From positions 16,713-80,712 of the forward strand of contig JAHLWP010000017.1 of assembly GCA_019057865.1 (NCBI GenBank): a DNA stretch of 64,000 nt, in the 5' to 3' direction. Shown here piece by piece: positions 50,880 through 59,636 of the stretch. The DNA is from Promethearchaeota archaeon (lineage in GTDB: Archaea; Asgardarchaeota; Lokiarchaeia; Sigyniarchaeales; SOKP01). How positions within the stretch are numbered: the stretch's first letter is position 1; each line of letters begins with the position of its first letter. The notes under the pieces are model-generated. The model saw nothing but the letters and a program-made list of their open reading frames with translations. It was not told the DNA's origin and searched no databases. The translations under genes were made by a program, and so were the position numbers.

Positions 50880-51428
50880 ATGGTTAAAATCTCAGATTTA
50901 AAAGTTGGACAAGTATTAAGTAATGAATTTGAGGGTATCACAAGAGATCTATTAAAACAATATGCAAAAGCATCAGGAGACACGAACCCTATTCATACTA
51001 ACGATGCTATAGCTGAAAGAGCAGGGCTTAAAGGCGTTATTGGTCACGGATTACTCAGTTTTGGTTTTATTTCCAAACTATTTGAAGACTTTCTTGAACA
51101 TGGGAAATATGGAACGATTATCGATATCTCTGTGCAAATGAGGGGTATGGTCCGGTGTGGGGATATTTTGCTTACTGAAGCAACGGTAAATAAAATTGAG
51201 GGCAAAAGAGTATATTTTGACGTAAAACAAACAACAATAACAAGTGTAGACATCAAAGATAACGAAGGTAATATTGTAAAACAGTTTGAAGCTGGTGAAA
51301 GAGGTTATATTTCTGAAAAAGATATTGAAAGAGGTTTAGTAAAGACGAAAGAAGTTCCAGAGGGGATTCTAACTTACCGAGAACGAATAGCCACCCCTGG
51401 CCAAGCTATCATTGAAATTTTTGAATAA
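50880..51428 (+). CDS. MaoC-like (R)-specific enoyl-hydratase subunit
   Basis: 182 residues from ATG 50880, with GGAGGGTATTAAA just upstream and only 1 base after the previous stop. The hydratase 2 motif is present: ASGDTNPIHTNDAIAERAG with Asp and His, followed by GVIGHGLLSFGF. The C-terminal part (EVPEGILTYRER) is extra. It forms the active half of the pair with the previous gene, hydrating enoyl-CoA or dehydrating 3-hydroxyacyl groups, in fatty acid or butyrate-like metabolism. The longer ORF beginning at 50805 is less likely. Confidence 0.87.
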   Translation: MVKISDLKVGQVLSNEFEGITRDLLKQYAKASGDTNPIHTNDAIAERAGLKGVIGHGLLSFGFISKLFEDFLEHGKYGTIIDISVQMRGMVRCGDILLTEATVNKIEGKRVYFDVKQTTITSVDIKDNEGNIVKQFEAGERGYISEKDIERGLVKTKEVPEGILTYRERIATPGQAIIEIFE

Positions 51429-51602
51429 AGCTAAAAAAATTCTTTAAAATTTTAATAACTTATTCTTTTTTTGATAAAGCTTTAATTTTTATTTCAATTT
51501 CTTCTATTCCTTTAATATATTTGAACTATCTAATAGAAAATTTTTATCTTCTTCACATAATTATTTTAAAACATATTTATATTAGTTAAACAGAAGAGAT
51601 CA

Positions 51603-54593
51603 TTGAAGAAAAAATTTTTAAAAAAAGTTCTAAATCTCACCTTGACAAGCCTAACATTAGATACAAAAAAAATTGAAAGCCTAATTTTAAAAGGTCTTTA
51701 CGAAAAAGCAGCTGAAGAAATATTTAATTTAATAGATAATTATCAAATTCATCATGATAAAGAACTAATATATAAGAGCCTTAGTTTATTAAACCTAATT
51801 TGTGATAAATCACCTTCTATTTCTTTAAGAGCTGTGAAAAGTATTACAATATTCATTAATGAAATTGATTCTTGGATTCGATTAGTATCTTTAGAAATTT
51901 TATATCAAGTTAGTATGTTTCGACCTAATTTATTAATTGATTTAATTGATAAGATAAGAGCACGTTTATATGATCAAGAACCTTCTGTAAGAAGATTAAC
52001 TGTTAAGATTATTGGCAATTTAATTCTATCGTTACACATAGATTTAGAGCAGATACAAGATATTATTGAAGAATATACTGAAAAATTAATGGATAATGAT
52101 TGGAAAGTAAAATTAAATGTAATTAAAACCATTCAAAAAATCCTAAATCAAGATTACAAAAAAATTAAAGATTTGGAACCATTATTATCGATGGTTATAA
52201 TAAATTTAAGAGATGAAGATGATGATGTAGCAAGAGCTGCTGCTGAGCTATTAAAAATACACGGAACATATTTCCTTTCTAAGGAAAAATTATTTTATCT
52301 TCTTTTAAATCTTCTTTATAATGAAGAAAATAGAGTTAAAGAATTAATTATTTGGTTATTTGGAGAAATTGGAAAAGAAAAGTCCTCTGAAGTTATTTCT
52401 ATTATTCCCAAATTAATAAATCTTTTAAAAGAAGAAGATTATCGTATTGAATTAAAAGTAATTGAAGCCTTAGTCAATATTGCGAAAAATAATTTTGATC
52501 AAATCTGGGCAAATTTAATTCATTCATTACTAGAACCAAGCAATTCTGATTATAGGAATTCATTAATAAACTCAATTTATCATTTGAGTCAAAATAATAT
52601 TACTGTAATTTTTCCATACTTATTTGAGGAATTAGAGAACCCATCTGAGAATGTTAGAGAAGGAATTGCACTAGTGTTTAAACGTTTATTTGAAGAATAT
52701 CAAATCGAAATAGAAAATGAAATAACAAAAATGCTATATAAGTTAGAATCACGTTATTGGAGAGAAAGAGAAAAGACGATAATTTTACTTCAAAATATCT
52801 GTTTCATATTAAAAAGTAAAAAAATTGCTGTATGGGTTACCATTGAATTAGAAAGAGCATTAAAATATGAAAAAGATCCTGAAGTAAAAGATGAAATAAT
52901 TTATGCATTAAAAAATATCAGGAGAAATTTTAGCGACATTGATACAACTATTAAAAAAATCAATGCTGAATTATCATTCTTTCATAGAAAAATTAAGAGC
53001 TTTCAGAGAATTCCAGCTCAATTTAGAGAAAAATTAAATTCTAATATTAATATTTTTAAATTTAACGATACTGAAATTCAGTTAAATAAGAAATACAAAA
53101 AAATTCTAAAGAAAATCAAAAAGTTTCATAAAATAATTAATAAATTTGAATATAAAAGATTAGCTTTTGATTTAATTGAAGAATGGGAAGAAACTAAAGT
53201 TCAAATTATAGAAGAATTAAGTATAATAAAAAGCTTTATATCTGAAATATGTGAGGAAAAGAAGACTGAATTTATTACAGATTTAAAATCAAAAATTAAT
53301 TTGTTAGAAGATCGTATCGTTGTCTTAAAAACACAATTTGATTACATAAAAAATTATGAATTTAGATTAAATTTAGATACTTCAATATCCAGTATTAAAC
53401 TAAGTAATGAAGAAAATGAAAAATTCACATATATAACACAAATAAGAAAAAGTTTATTTAAACTGGACAGTGATATAAGAGAGATTTTAGTAAACAACGT
53501 AGAATTCAACGAAATATTTAAAGATTTATTAAGAAAATGGGTTGAAACAAAAATTGAAATTCAAGAGTATTTAAGCAATCTAGATCGGCAAATTAGACAA
53601 ATGAAAGATAAAATTATAAATTATTTTTTACAAATTGAATCAGTTAGTGATATTGCTGAAGGAGAAAGAATTAATGGAATAAATAGTGAACTAGGGTTTC
53701 AGCTTCTTCAAGGACATATACATTCTATCATTTCTCAAGGAATTGAAGGTTTCAAGAAAATTAATGATAATTTTTCTAAATTAAACTTTAAATTAGAATT
53801 CTTAATTAAAAAAAGTGAATTTTCAGATGCTAAGAAGTTAATTGAGATGAATTCTTCTCAAGTTCAAAATTTCATAGAAGAGAGCGAAAAACAGATCGAA
53901 AATATACTAGATAAGGAAAAAATCTTCGAAGACAATAATGTGTTTAATTTGTACGTTAGACCTTATATCAACAAATTTAATGCTTCAAAAGAATTACTTA
54001 TAAACAGGTTAAAAAATTTTATTGAAAGAAGTAACAAAAAGCTCTACCTAAATCAGATAAAATACTACTTGAAAATTATAAACCCAATGAAATTAGACTT
54101 GCTCTCTTCATATGTAGGATTGGAGATAGAGAAATTAAAAGAATTATTACTAAAATTTATTAATAAAAATAAAATTAATGCAAATATTATAAATGATGAG
54201 CTTTATTCACAACAAATTGGGGCTGATACAGCTTCCTCTATTGAACTTCTCTTTTTTAAAAACATAAAAACTATTGGAAATAAAATTTATTTAAATTTTA
54301 AGTTATCAAATCCTTCAAATTTCGACTTCCAAGATTTGCAAATATCATTGAAGGTTCCTTCTTATATAGATTTCCAGAAAAAAGAAAGTTTTCCTAAATT
54401 TCTCCAACTGAATGAATTAAATCCAGGAAAAGTTTTCAAATTTAATTATGTGTTAAAGGTTGATAGACAAAAAGAACAAAAGAAGAACTTATTCGATCCC
54501 ACTGCTGATGAGATTAAATTGGATTTATACTACAAAGACCAATTTAATATAACACGAAAAACGACAAAAAATATTGATCTTCTATTACATTAA
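51603..54593 (+). CDS. Large HEAT-repeat protein with coiled coil and C-terminal appendage-like beta domain
   Basis: 996 residues, TTG start at 51603. Residues 20-430 are HEAT/ARM-type helical repeats (for example SPSISLRAVKSITIFINEID, DQEPSVRRLTVKIIGNLIL, DEDDDVARAAAELLKIHG). Residues 430-860 are coiled coil. The last 115 residues are beta-rich (KIYLNFKLSNPSNFDFQDLQ, ISLKVPSYIDFQ, LNPGKVFKFNYVLKV), like an Ig-type appendage. The order HEAT solenoid, linker, ear recalls clathrin adaptins and coatomer subunits. Homology is not proven; convergent HEAT repeats are common. Confidence 0.7.
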   Translation: MKKKFLKKVLNLTLTSLTLDTKKIESLILKGLYEKAAEEIFNLIDNYQIHHDKELIYKSLSLLNLICDKSPSISLRAVKSITIFINEIDSWIRLVSLEILYQVSMFRPNLLIDLIDKIRARLYDQEPSVRRLTVKIIGNLILSLHIDLEQIQDIIEEYTEKLMDNDWKVKLNVIKTIQKILNQDYKKIKDLEPLLSMVIINLRDEDDDVARAAAELLKIHGTYFLSKEKLFYLLLNLLYNEENRVKELIIWLFGEIGKEKSSEVISIIPKLINLLKEEDYRIELKVIEALVNIAKNNFDQIWANLIHSLLEPSNSDYRNSLINSIYHLSQNNITVIFPYLFEELENPSENVREGIALVFKRLFEEYQIEIENEITKMLYKLESRYWREREKTIILLQNICFILKSKKIAVWVTIELERALKYEKDPEVKDEIIYALKNIRRNFSDIDTTIKKINAELSFFHRKIKSFQRIPAQFREKLNSNINIFKFNDTEIQLNKKYKKILKKIKKFHKIINKFEYKRLAFDLIEEWEETKVQIIEELSIIKSFISEICEEKKTEFITDLKSKINLLEDRIVVLKTQFDYIKNYEFRLNLDTSISSIKLSNEENEKFTYITQIRKSLFKLDSDIREILVNNVEFNEIFKDLLRKWVETKIEIQEYLSNLDRQIRQMKDKIINYFLQIESVSDIAEGERINGINSELGFQLLQGHIHSIISQGIEGFKKINDNFSKLNFKLEFLIKKSEFSDAKKLIEMNSSQVQNFIEESEKQIENILDKEKIFEDNNVFNLYVRPYINKFNASKELLINRLKNFIERSNKKLYLNQIKYYLKIINPMKLDLLSSYVGLEIEKLKELLLKFINKNKINANIINDELYSQQIGADTASSIELLFFKNIKTIGNKIYLNFKLSNPSNFDFQDLQISLKVPSYIDFQKKESFPKFLQLNELNPGKVFKFNYVLKVDRQKEQKKNLFDPTADEIKLDLYYKDQFNITRKTTKNIDLLLH

Positions 54594-54752
54594 TAATTTA
54601 TATCAAATTTATATTAAAATAAAATTATTTTTTACTACTTCTATCAAAGAATTTAATAATTTATTACGAAAATATTAATATATCGTTATTTCTAATTTGT
54701 AATAACTAGATTATGATTTAAAAAATACATAATAACTATCTTGAGGTGAATA

Positions 54753-55778
54753 ATGCAAGAATTAGAGTATACTTTAACTCAACAGGTTAAACTTTTCGGA
54801 TGAAACTGTAAATTAAACGCAAAGAAACTAGAGAGACTTCTTGAAGGAGCTGGTTTAAAAAGAGAAATAGAAGATTCTGCAATTATTCCTGTGCCAAATA
54901 CTGATTTAGTCATGGTAAAAAATATTGACATTTTCACACCAATACTTGATGAGCCTGATATTACGGGAGAAATTGCTGCCGCTAATGTAACTAATGATAT
55001 ATTTGCTCTAAATGTACCAGATATATCAGGAATATTGATTTTTCTGGCGATAAACAAAAAAACTCCCATAGAAATCGCTGAAGGTATATTAAAGGGGATA
55101 AAAAGGTTTATGGTACAAAAATTAAATTCTAAAGTCCTTGGGGGTCATACTATATATACTCAATGGCCATTAATTGGTGGCGAAGCAAGTGGTTTTGTGA
55201 AAAGAGCTTATATTATTAAGAAAAACTATGTAAAAATTGGAGACAAAATAATACTTACAAAACCTATAGGAAATCAATCTGTAATGGCTGCTTACAGATT
55301 ACAAAAAAATAGACCTGATCTCCTAGAACATTATTCTAATAGTGAAGTTGATACCGCAATCGAATTCGCAGTAGAACTAATGATAGAGCCTTTACAAGAT
55401 GTTGTTAAAACGATACATACTTATTCTGATTTCTCATTTGTTCACTCTATGACTGATATAAGCGGATTTGGTTTAGCTGGACACCTAAAAGAGATGCTAC
55501 AAAACTCTCAATTATCAGCAATAATAAAGAAAATTCCTTACATACGATTAGCAAAAGAGTTAGCGTATGATTTTGGCTATAAATTCGATGAGCGCTTAAT
55601 GCCTGAAACTGCTGGGGGAATGCTCCTCTCTGTTGACAATAATTATGCAGAAGAATTTTCTAATAGGCTTATGAGTATTGGAGTAAAAAATTGGATTATT
55701 GGAGAAATCGATAAAATAAAGCCAAAACTCGTTAGAGTTTCTAAAAATGTAGATCATATTGAAATAAAAAAGACTTAA
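54753..55778 (+). CDS. selD: Selenide, water dikinase (selenophosphate synthetase), selenocysteine-containing, copy 1
   Basis: 341 residues when TGA 54801-54803 (codon 17) is read as selenocysteine. ATG 54753 follows TTGAGGTGAATA. Around the TGA the protein reads KLFG-U-NCKL; U-x-C-K is the SelD active-site motif (Sec or Cys17 and Lys20 by E. coli numbering). The rest is a normal PurM/AIRS fold: IPVPNTDLVMVKNIDIFTP, GGHTIYTQWPLIGGEASGF, MTDISGFGLAGHLKEML, ETAGGMLL. It makes selenophosphate from selenide and ATP. A SECIS-like hairpin follows the stop. Annotation pipelines would start wrongly at an internal codon. Confidence 0.93.
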
Positions 55779-55850
55779 CGATGTCAATGATATAAGCTGA
55801 AACACATTATTGTGATTGTTTATTGAGAATTCCGTTGCGAAACGGCATCG
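55779..55850 (+). promoter_or_regulatory. SECIS element of selD copy 1
   Basis: Directly after the stop. Outer helix CGATGTC (55779-55785) pairs with GGCATCG (55844-55850), then an ATGA/TGAG core (55787-55790 with 55824-55827) like a kink-turn quartet, an inner helix ATAAGC with GTTTAT, and an apical loop containing AAA. A short hairpin CCGTT-GCGA-AACGG sits on the 3' side. Layout like the eukaryote-like SECIS described in Lokiarchaeota. Confidence 0.75.
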
Positions 55851-56105
55851 ATAAAACTGATTGGTTTTAAATTTTTTCTTTTTTTGTTTTAGGATTTGTT
55901 ATTTGGAATAAATATTATTGAGTTGGATTTCTTATGCATTATATTAGTAATGTAATTCGCTTGTAAGATAGGATTAAATATTGATTTAATTTTATTTATC
56001 GAAAACATCGATATTGAAAATCTAAGATTTTAATAAATAATATAAATTCAAATTATTATTAAAATTCTAATAGGATTAAAAAACCTAGTAAACGTGAGGT
56101 GAAAA
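55851..56105. other. Spacer between the two selD genes
   Basis: About 255 AT-rich bases between SECIS 1 and the second selD. No ORF. It probably carries the promoter of copy 2; GTGAGGTGAAAA directly precedes the ATG at 56106. Confidence 0.4.
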
Positions 56106-57134
56106 ATGAAAAAAGAGCCAGAATATAGATTGACAAAGGCAGTTAAAATCTTTGGCTGATCTTGCAAATTGGGTTCTAATGATTTAAAGGATTTACTAGA
56201 GAAAACGGGTTTAAGTGGAGATATTGAAGATGCTGCGATAATACCAGTTCCTAATTCTGATATAGCAATGGTCAAAAATATCGATATTATCACTCCAATT
56301 GTCGATGAACCTGATATTATGGGAGAAATCGCTGCTTGTAACGTCACTAATGATGTATTTGCAATGAATGTTCCTGAAATTTCTGGTATGTTAGTTTTTT
56401 TAGGAATAAACACGAATACACCTATGGAAATTGCTGAAGGAATACTTAAAGGAATAAGCAATTTTATGGAAAAGAAAATAAATTCCAAAGTTGTAGGAGG
56501 TCACACGATATACAGTGAATGGCCCTTAATAGGAGGTACTGCCACCGGATTTGTTGAAAGAAATGCTATTATTCGTAAATATGGAGTAAAGAGAGGAGAT
56601 AATCTTATATTGACAAAACCAATAGGATTACAACCTGTAATGGCTACCTATAGGCTTCTAAAGGATATGCCTGAAATGTTAGAAGGTTATTCTGAGAAAC
56701 AACTTAGGAAATCAATTAAACTTGCTATTAAAATAATGACTATATCAAATAGGAATGTTGTAAAAACTATTCACTCATATAAAGATTTTTCATTTATCCA
56801 TGCGATGACTGATGTGACTGGATTTGGTCTTGCTGGTCATTTATTAGAAATGCTTCAAAATTCTAATTTATCTGCTGTTATTGAAACAATTCCATCAATA
56901 AAACTTTCAGAAAGTTTATCTATTGATTTGGGTTATGCTTTCGATGAATGCAATTGTGCTGAAACTGCGGGTGGTATGCTATTGGCTATTGATCCCCATT
57001 ATACTGAAGAATTTTCTAATACTCTTTCTAGCAATGATATTTCGAATTGGATTGTCGGAAAAATAGATACAGTTGCTCCTGGGCTGGTTAGGGTTTCACA
57101 AAATGTTGAAAATATTGAAATTTCAAAATATTAA
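56106..57134 (+). CDS. selD: Selenide, water dikinase (selenophosphate synthetase), selenocysteine-containing, copy 2
   Basis: 342 residues with TGA 56157-56159 (codon 18) read as selenocysteine: KIFG-U-SCKL. ATG 56106 follows GTGAGGTGAAAA. Homologous to copy 1 along the whole length (IPVPNSDIAMVKNIDIITP, GGHTIYSEWPLIGGTATGF, MTDVTGFGLAGHLLEML, ETAGGMLL), with differences at many positions, so the duplication is not recent. A second SECIS element follows. Two Sec-containing SelD genes in tandem are unusual; the two may have specialised or one may serve as backup. Confidence 0.92.
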
Positions 57135-57207
57135 TGATGTTGATGAAATAAGCTAAAACACAATTTAGTGGCTGCTTATTGAGAGTTCCACGCGCGATGT
57201 GGCATCA
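57135..57207 (+). promoter_or_regulatory. SECIS element of selD copy 2
   Basis: Outer helix TGATGTT (57135-57141) pairs with GGCATCA (57201-57207); core ATGA (57143-57146) faces GAG (57181-57183); inner helix AATAAGC (57147-57153) pairs perfectly with GCTTATT (57174-57180); the apical loop starts TAAAA. A 3' side hairpin CCAC/GTGG replaces CCGTT/AACGG of copy 1. Compensatory base differences between the two copies keep both structures. Confidence 0.8.
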
Positions 57208-57219
57208 AATTTAGAATAA

Positions 57220-58011
57220 TTATCTTTCTTTTATTTTTCCTTTAAGTTTTATAGCTATTTCTCTTATTTCATTTAAGACTTTATCAACCAGTACATCTCC
57301 ATTCTCTATATTAAAAGCAGTTATAGAAACCTCAACTTCTACTGATAAACCAATTTTTGGATGTGTTTTAATCCAAAGTTGAGGATATTTATTTTCTAAT
57401 TCACTTGTATAAGCTGCAATCTGACTTTCTCCAATTCCAGAAAAAAGAAAACCTTTTTCTATAAATTTACCTTTCTTCTGTTTTAAAATGGGGGTTATTA
57501 CATTCCTAAACATTGCTTTCATTTCCGCAGGTACGCCAGGCAATATAAAAATAGTTGTATTTCCTTCAATAATCTTAACACCAGGAGCAGTCCCAACAGT
57601 GTTAGGTAAAGGAGTGGATCCTTGAGGGAGATAAGCCATTTTTTCCCTCTCTTTCGTCATCCCTTCAAGTTTTAACAGCCCTTTTTCATAAGCACGCTCA
57701 TAAGTTTTCTTGATAGCTTTATATGCATGTTGGTTCATCTCTAATTCTCTATTTAAACCTTTTGCGATTCCAATTAAAGTCATATCGTCAAAAGTAGGGC
57801 CTATACCTCCTGAAGTTATAATTATATCTGGTTTACGTTTTAGAATGTCTTGTAACGTATTCGAAATAGTATCTACTTCATCCTCTATTGTTGTTATTCT
57901 CTTGACTTTATGACCAAATTTAGTAATCCTTTTCGCCATCCAATTAGAGTTCGTATCTTGAGTTTTTCCGATAAGGATTTCATTTCCAATCATTAGAAGT
58001 TCAATATCCAT
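57220..58011 (-). CDS. CinA-like / MoaB-fold competence-damage protein domain
   Basis: 263 residues from ATG 58011, preceded by GGTGAACTT. The N-terminal MoCF_biosynth domain shows IELLMIGNEILIGKTQDTNS, IIITSGGIGPTFDDMTLIGI and the phosphosite FILPGVPAEMKAMF. It corresponds to the N-terminal part of CinA (ADP-ribose pyrophosphatase/molybdopterin-binding) without the C-terminal nicotinamide-nucleotide amidase domain. Such stand-alone archaeal proteins are probably involved in nucleotide repair. Convergent with selD copy 2. Confidence 0.8.
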   Translation of the reverse strand: MDIELLMIGNEILIGKTQDTNSNWMAKRITKFGHKVKRITTIEDEVDTISNTLQDILKRKPDIIITSGGIGPTFDDMTLIGIAKGLNRELEMNQHAYKAIKKTYERAYEKGLLKLEGMTKEREKMAYLPQGSTPLPNTVGTAPGVKIIEGNTTIFILPGVPAEMKAMFRNVITPILKQKKGKFIEKGFLFSGIGESQIAAYTSELENKYPQLWIKTHPKIGLSVEVEVSITAFNIENGDVLVDKVLNEIREIAIKLKGKIKER

Positions 58012-58160
58012 AAGTTCACCATCACACAAAAATAACAATCTAATTTAGTAAAATTAAATACTCAATTTCAAATTATCATTCTTCTAAGTTTAATTTAAAA
58101 AATTTGATATTCTATAAATCTTTTATACAATTAAATAAAAGATACTGACAGACTTTAGGA

Positions 58161-58721
58161 ATGACATTAATAGAAATTGATGATGCTGGAACTGGTGATT
58201 TAGTAGGAGATGCCTTTATCGGTTTTCTAAGAAAAGAAACTGGGGAAATAATTTTCAAAGCTTTATCTTTTGAATTATTTAAGGGAGATAATTGGAAAAA
58301 CAAACTACCTTTTAAAATTGTAGTTGACTTAGTTAAAGAGGGGCTGAAAGAATTAAAGTTCAATAAAAACAGCGAAATGATAAAAATTTGTAGGGGAAAT
58401 ATTTTTGATCAAGTAAGAGCTTATTTTATAGAAGAGGGAATAAATTATGAAAATTCTATAGTAGAAGGAAAATTACAGGATGCTGTAGAAAATAAATTAA
58501 TTACTCATCTTAGAAATGACTTAGGAGTTAGATCTAGAAATCTAACAGCTAAAAGTGGAGCAAAAAGATTTTTTATTTTATTTAATTGGGTTTGTTATGA
58601 TTTTTTCAATAGAGAAAAATATGTAAAGTCAGGTTTTAAGAAATGGAATACAGTATGGAGAGATCGAGCTATTGAAAAACATAAGAAAATACAGAAATCA
58701 AAAAAAAGTAAAAAATTATAA
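58161..58721 (+). CDS. RNase H-like protein of unknown function
   Basis: 186 residues. The opening TLIEIDDAGTGDLVGDAFIG resembles the active-site start of RNase HII (D-E-A-G-R-G-P), although the pattern is not exact. The middle is helical, with an RSRNLTAKSGAKRFFILFNW segment, and the end is strongly basic. It could be a nuclease-type or structural RNase H fold protein. No experimental function. Divergent from the CinA-like gene. Confidence 0.5.
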   Translation: MTLIEIDDAGTGDLVGDAFIGFLRKETGEIIFKALSFELFKGDNWKNKLPFKIVVDLVKEGLKELKFNKNSEMIKICRGNIFDQVRAYFIEEGINYENSIVEGKLQDAVENKLITHLRNDLGVRSRNLTAKSGAKRFFILFNWVCYDFFNREKYVKSGFKKWNTVWRDRAIEKHKKIQKSKKSKKL

Positions 58722-58734
58722 TTTTTCTTATAAG

Positions 58735-58842
58735 ATGAAAATTGTTATATTTGCCCCTCACCCTGATGATGAAATTTATGGTTATTTAATATTACTTTAT
58801 AGTTGTACCACAATCTGGACAAATTTTTGTTTTAGCTGGTAA
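58735..58842 (+). pseudogene. N-terminal fragment of a PIG-L/LmbE deacetylase
   Basis: ATG 58735 starts MKIVIFAPHPDDEIYGYLIL. APHPDDE is the metal-binding motif at the N-terminus of PIG-L (LmbE) de-N-acetylases. After 20 residues the sequence becomes unrelated and stops at 58842, overlapping the convergent gene end. The truncated start of a deleted gene. Confidence 0.5.
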
Positions 58843-59472
58843 TTCAGCACCGCATGCAAAGCAAATTACTTTATTATTATCTTTAGGTTGTTCAAGTTCA
58901 ATTTTGCCTTGATTTTGAGTTTGGCTATTTTCTCCTTTTTTTGGTGTAAAAATACTCATATCAATATCCTTTTTTAAGACTTTTTTCACATAGTTATTAT
59001 CATGGGGAGTAATTATTTTAAAATCTTCTTTAGGTTGAATTTCCTTAAACCCATTAGGTATATTCTTGAGTTCAGAATCTTCAATAAATTTCACATCTTT
59101 TGATTCAATTTCTTTACTTACTTCCTCGTCATCAGTTAAAAAATCTTCATTAAATGATTCTTTAGAACTTACAGCATCAATTATTTCTTGATCTGGAGTC
59201 TCCTCTACTTTAGGTTCAATCTCTTCACCTGATATATCCTCTATGATTTTTCCTGATTTTAGATTTTTTATGTGTTGAATTAATCCTTCAGTTTTCTTGA
59301 TAAGCATATTTTTAAAAGAAAAATCTAAATTTTGGGATTTTGAAAATCGGAGAGTCATTTCAGATATCTCTACCCATAATTTTATAGCTGCAGTTATCTC
59401 ATTACTTTTTTCAAGACTCTTAGCTATTGCTATTTTAGTACCGAGCTCTTTATTAAATTTCGAAATATCCAT
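58792..59472 (-). CDS. Protein with MIT-like helical N-terminus and C-terminal zinc ribbon
   Basis: 226 residues. The N-terminal 75 residues form three helices with MIT-like pattern (IAIAKSLEKSNEITAAIKLW, VEISEMTLRF). A long acidic linker follows, and the C-terminus is a zinc ribbon (CFACGAELPAKTKICPDCG). Such MIT plus ribbon proteins occur in archaea with ESCRT-like systems, but the link is by pattern only. No ESCRT genes in the window. Confidence 0.55.
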   Translation of the reverse strand: MDISKFNKELGTKIAIAKSLEKSNEITAAIKLWVEISEMTLRFSKSQNLDFSFKNMLIKKTEGLIQHIKNLKSGKIIEDISGEEIEPKVEETPDQEIIDAVSSKESFNEDFLTDDEEVSKEIESKDVKFIEDSELKNIPNGFKEIQPKEDFKIITPHDNNYVKKVLKKDIDMSIFTPKKGENSQTQNQGKIELEQPKDNNKVICFACGAELPAKTKICPDCGTTIK

Positions 59473-59636
59473 TATGGAATCTCTCTTTTATTCTATAAAA
59501 TACAAAATTAACAAATAAATTCTTCTTAATAAATCTTTATCTGATTATAATGCAAAAATTCAAATTTAAAATCCCTATTAGATTATTAAGAATACTTTCT
59601 AACTATACTAAAATGTCTATATACTATTAATTGATC

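Noticed and set aside
54891..55778. A short SelD starting inside the gene at 54891
   Set aside because: The upstream frame from ATG 54753 encodes the conserved SelD N-terminus across a TGA and has a strong ribosome site, so the short start is an artefact of treating TGA as stop.
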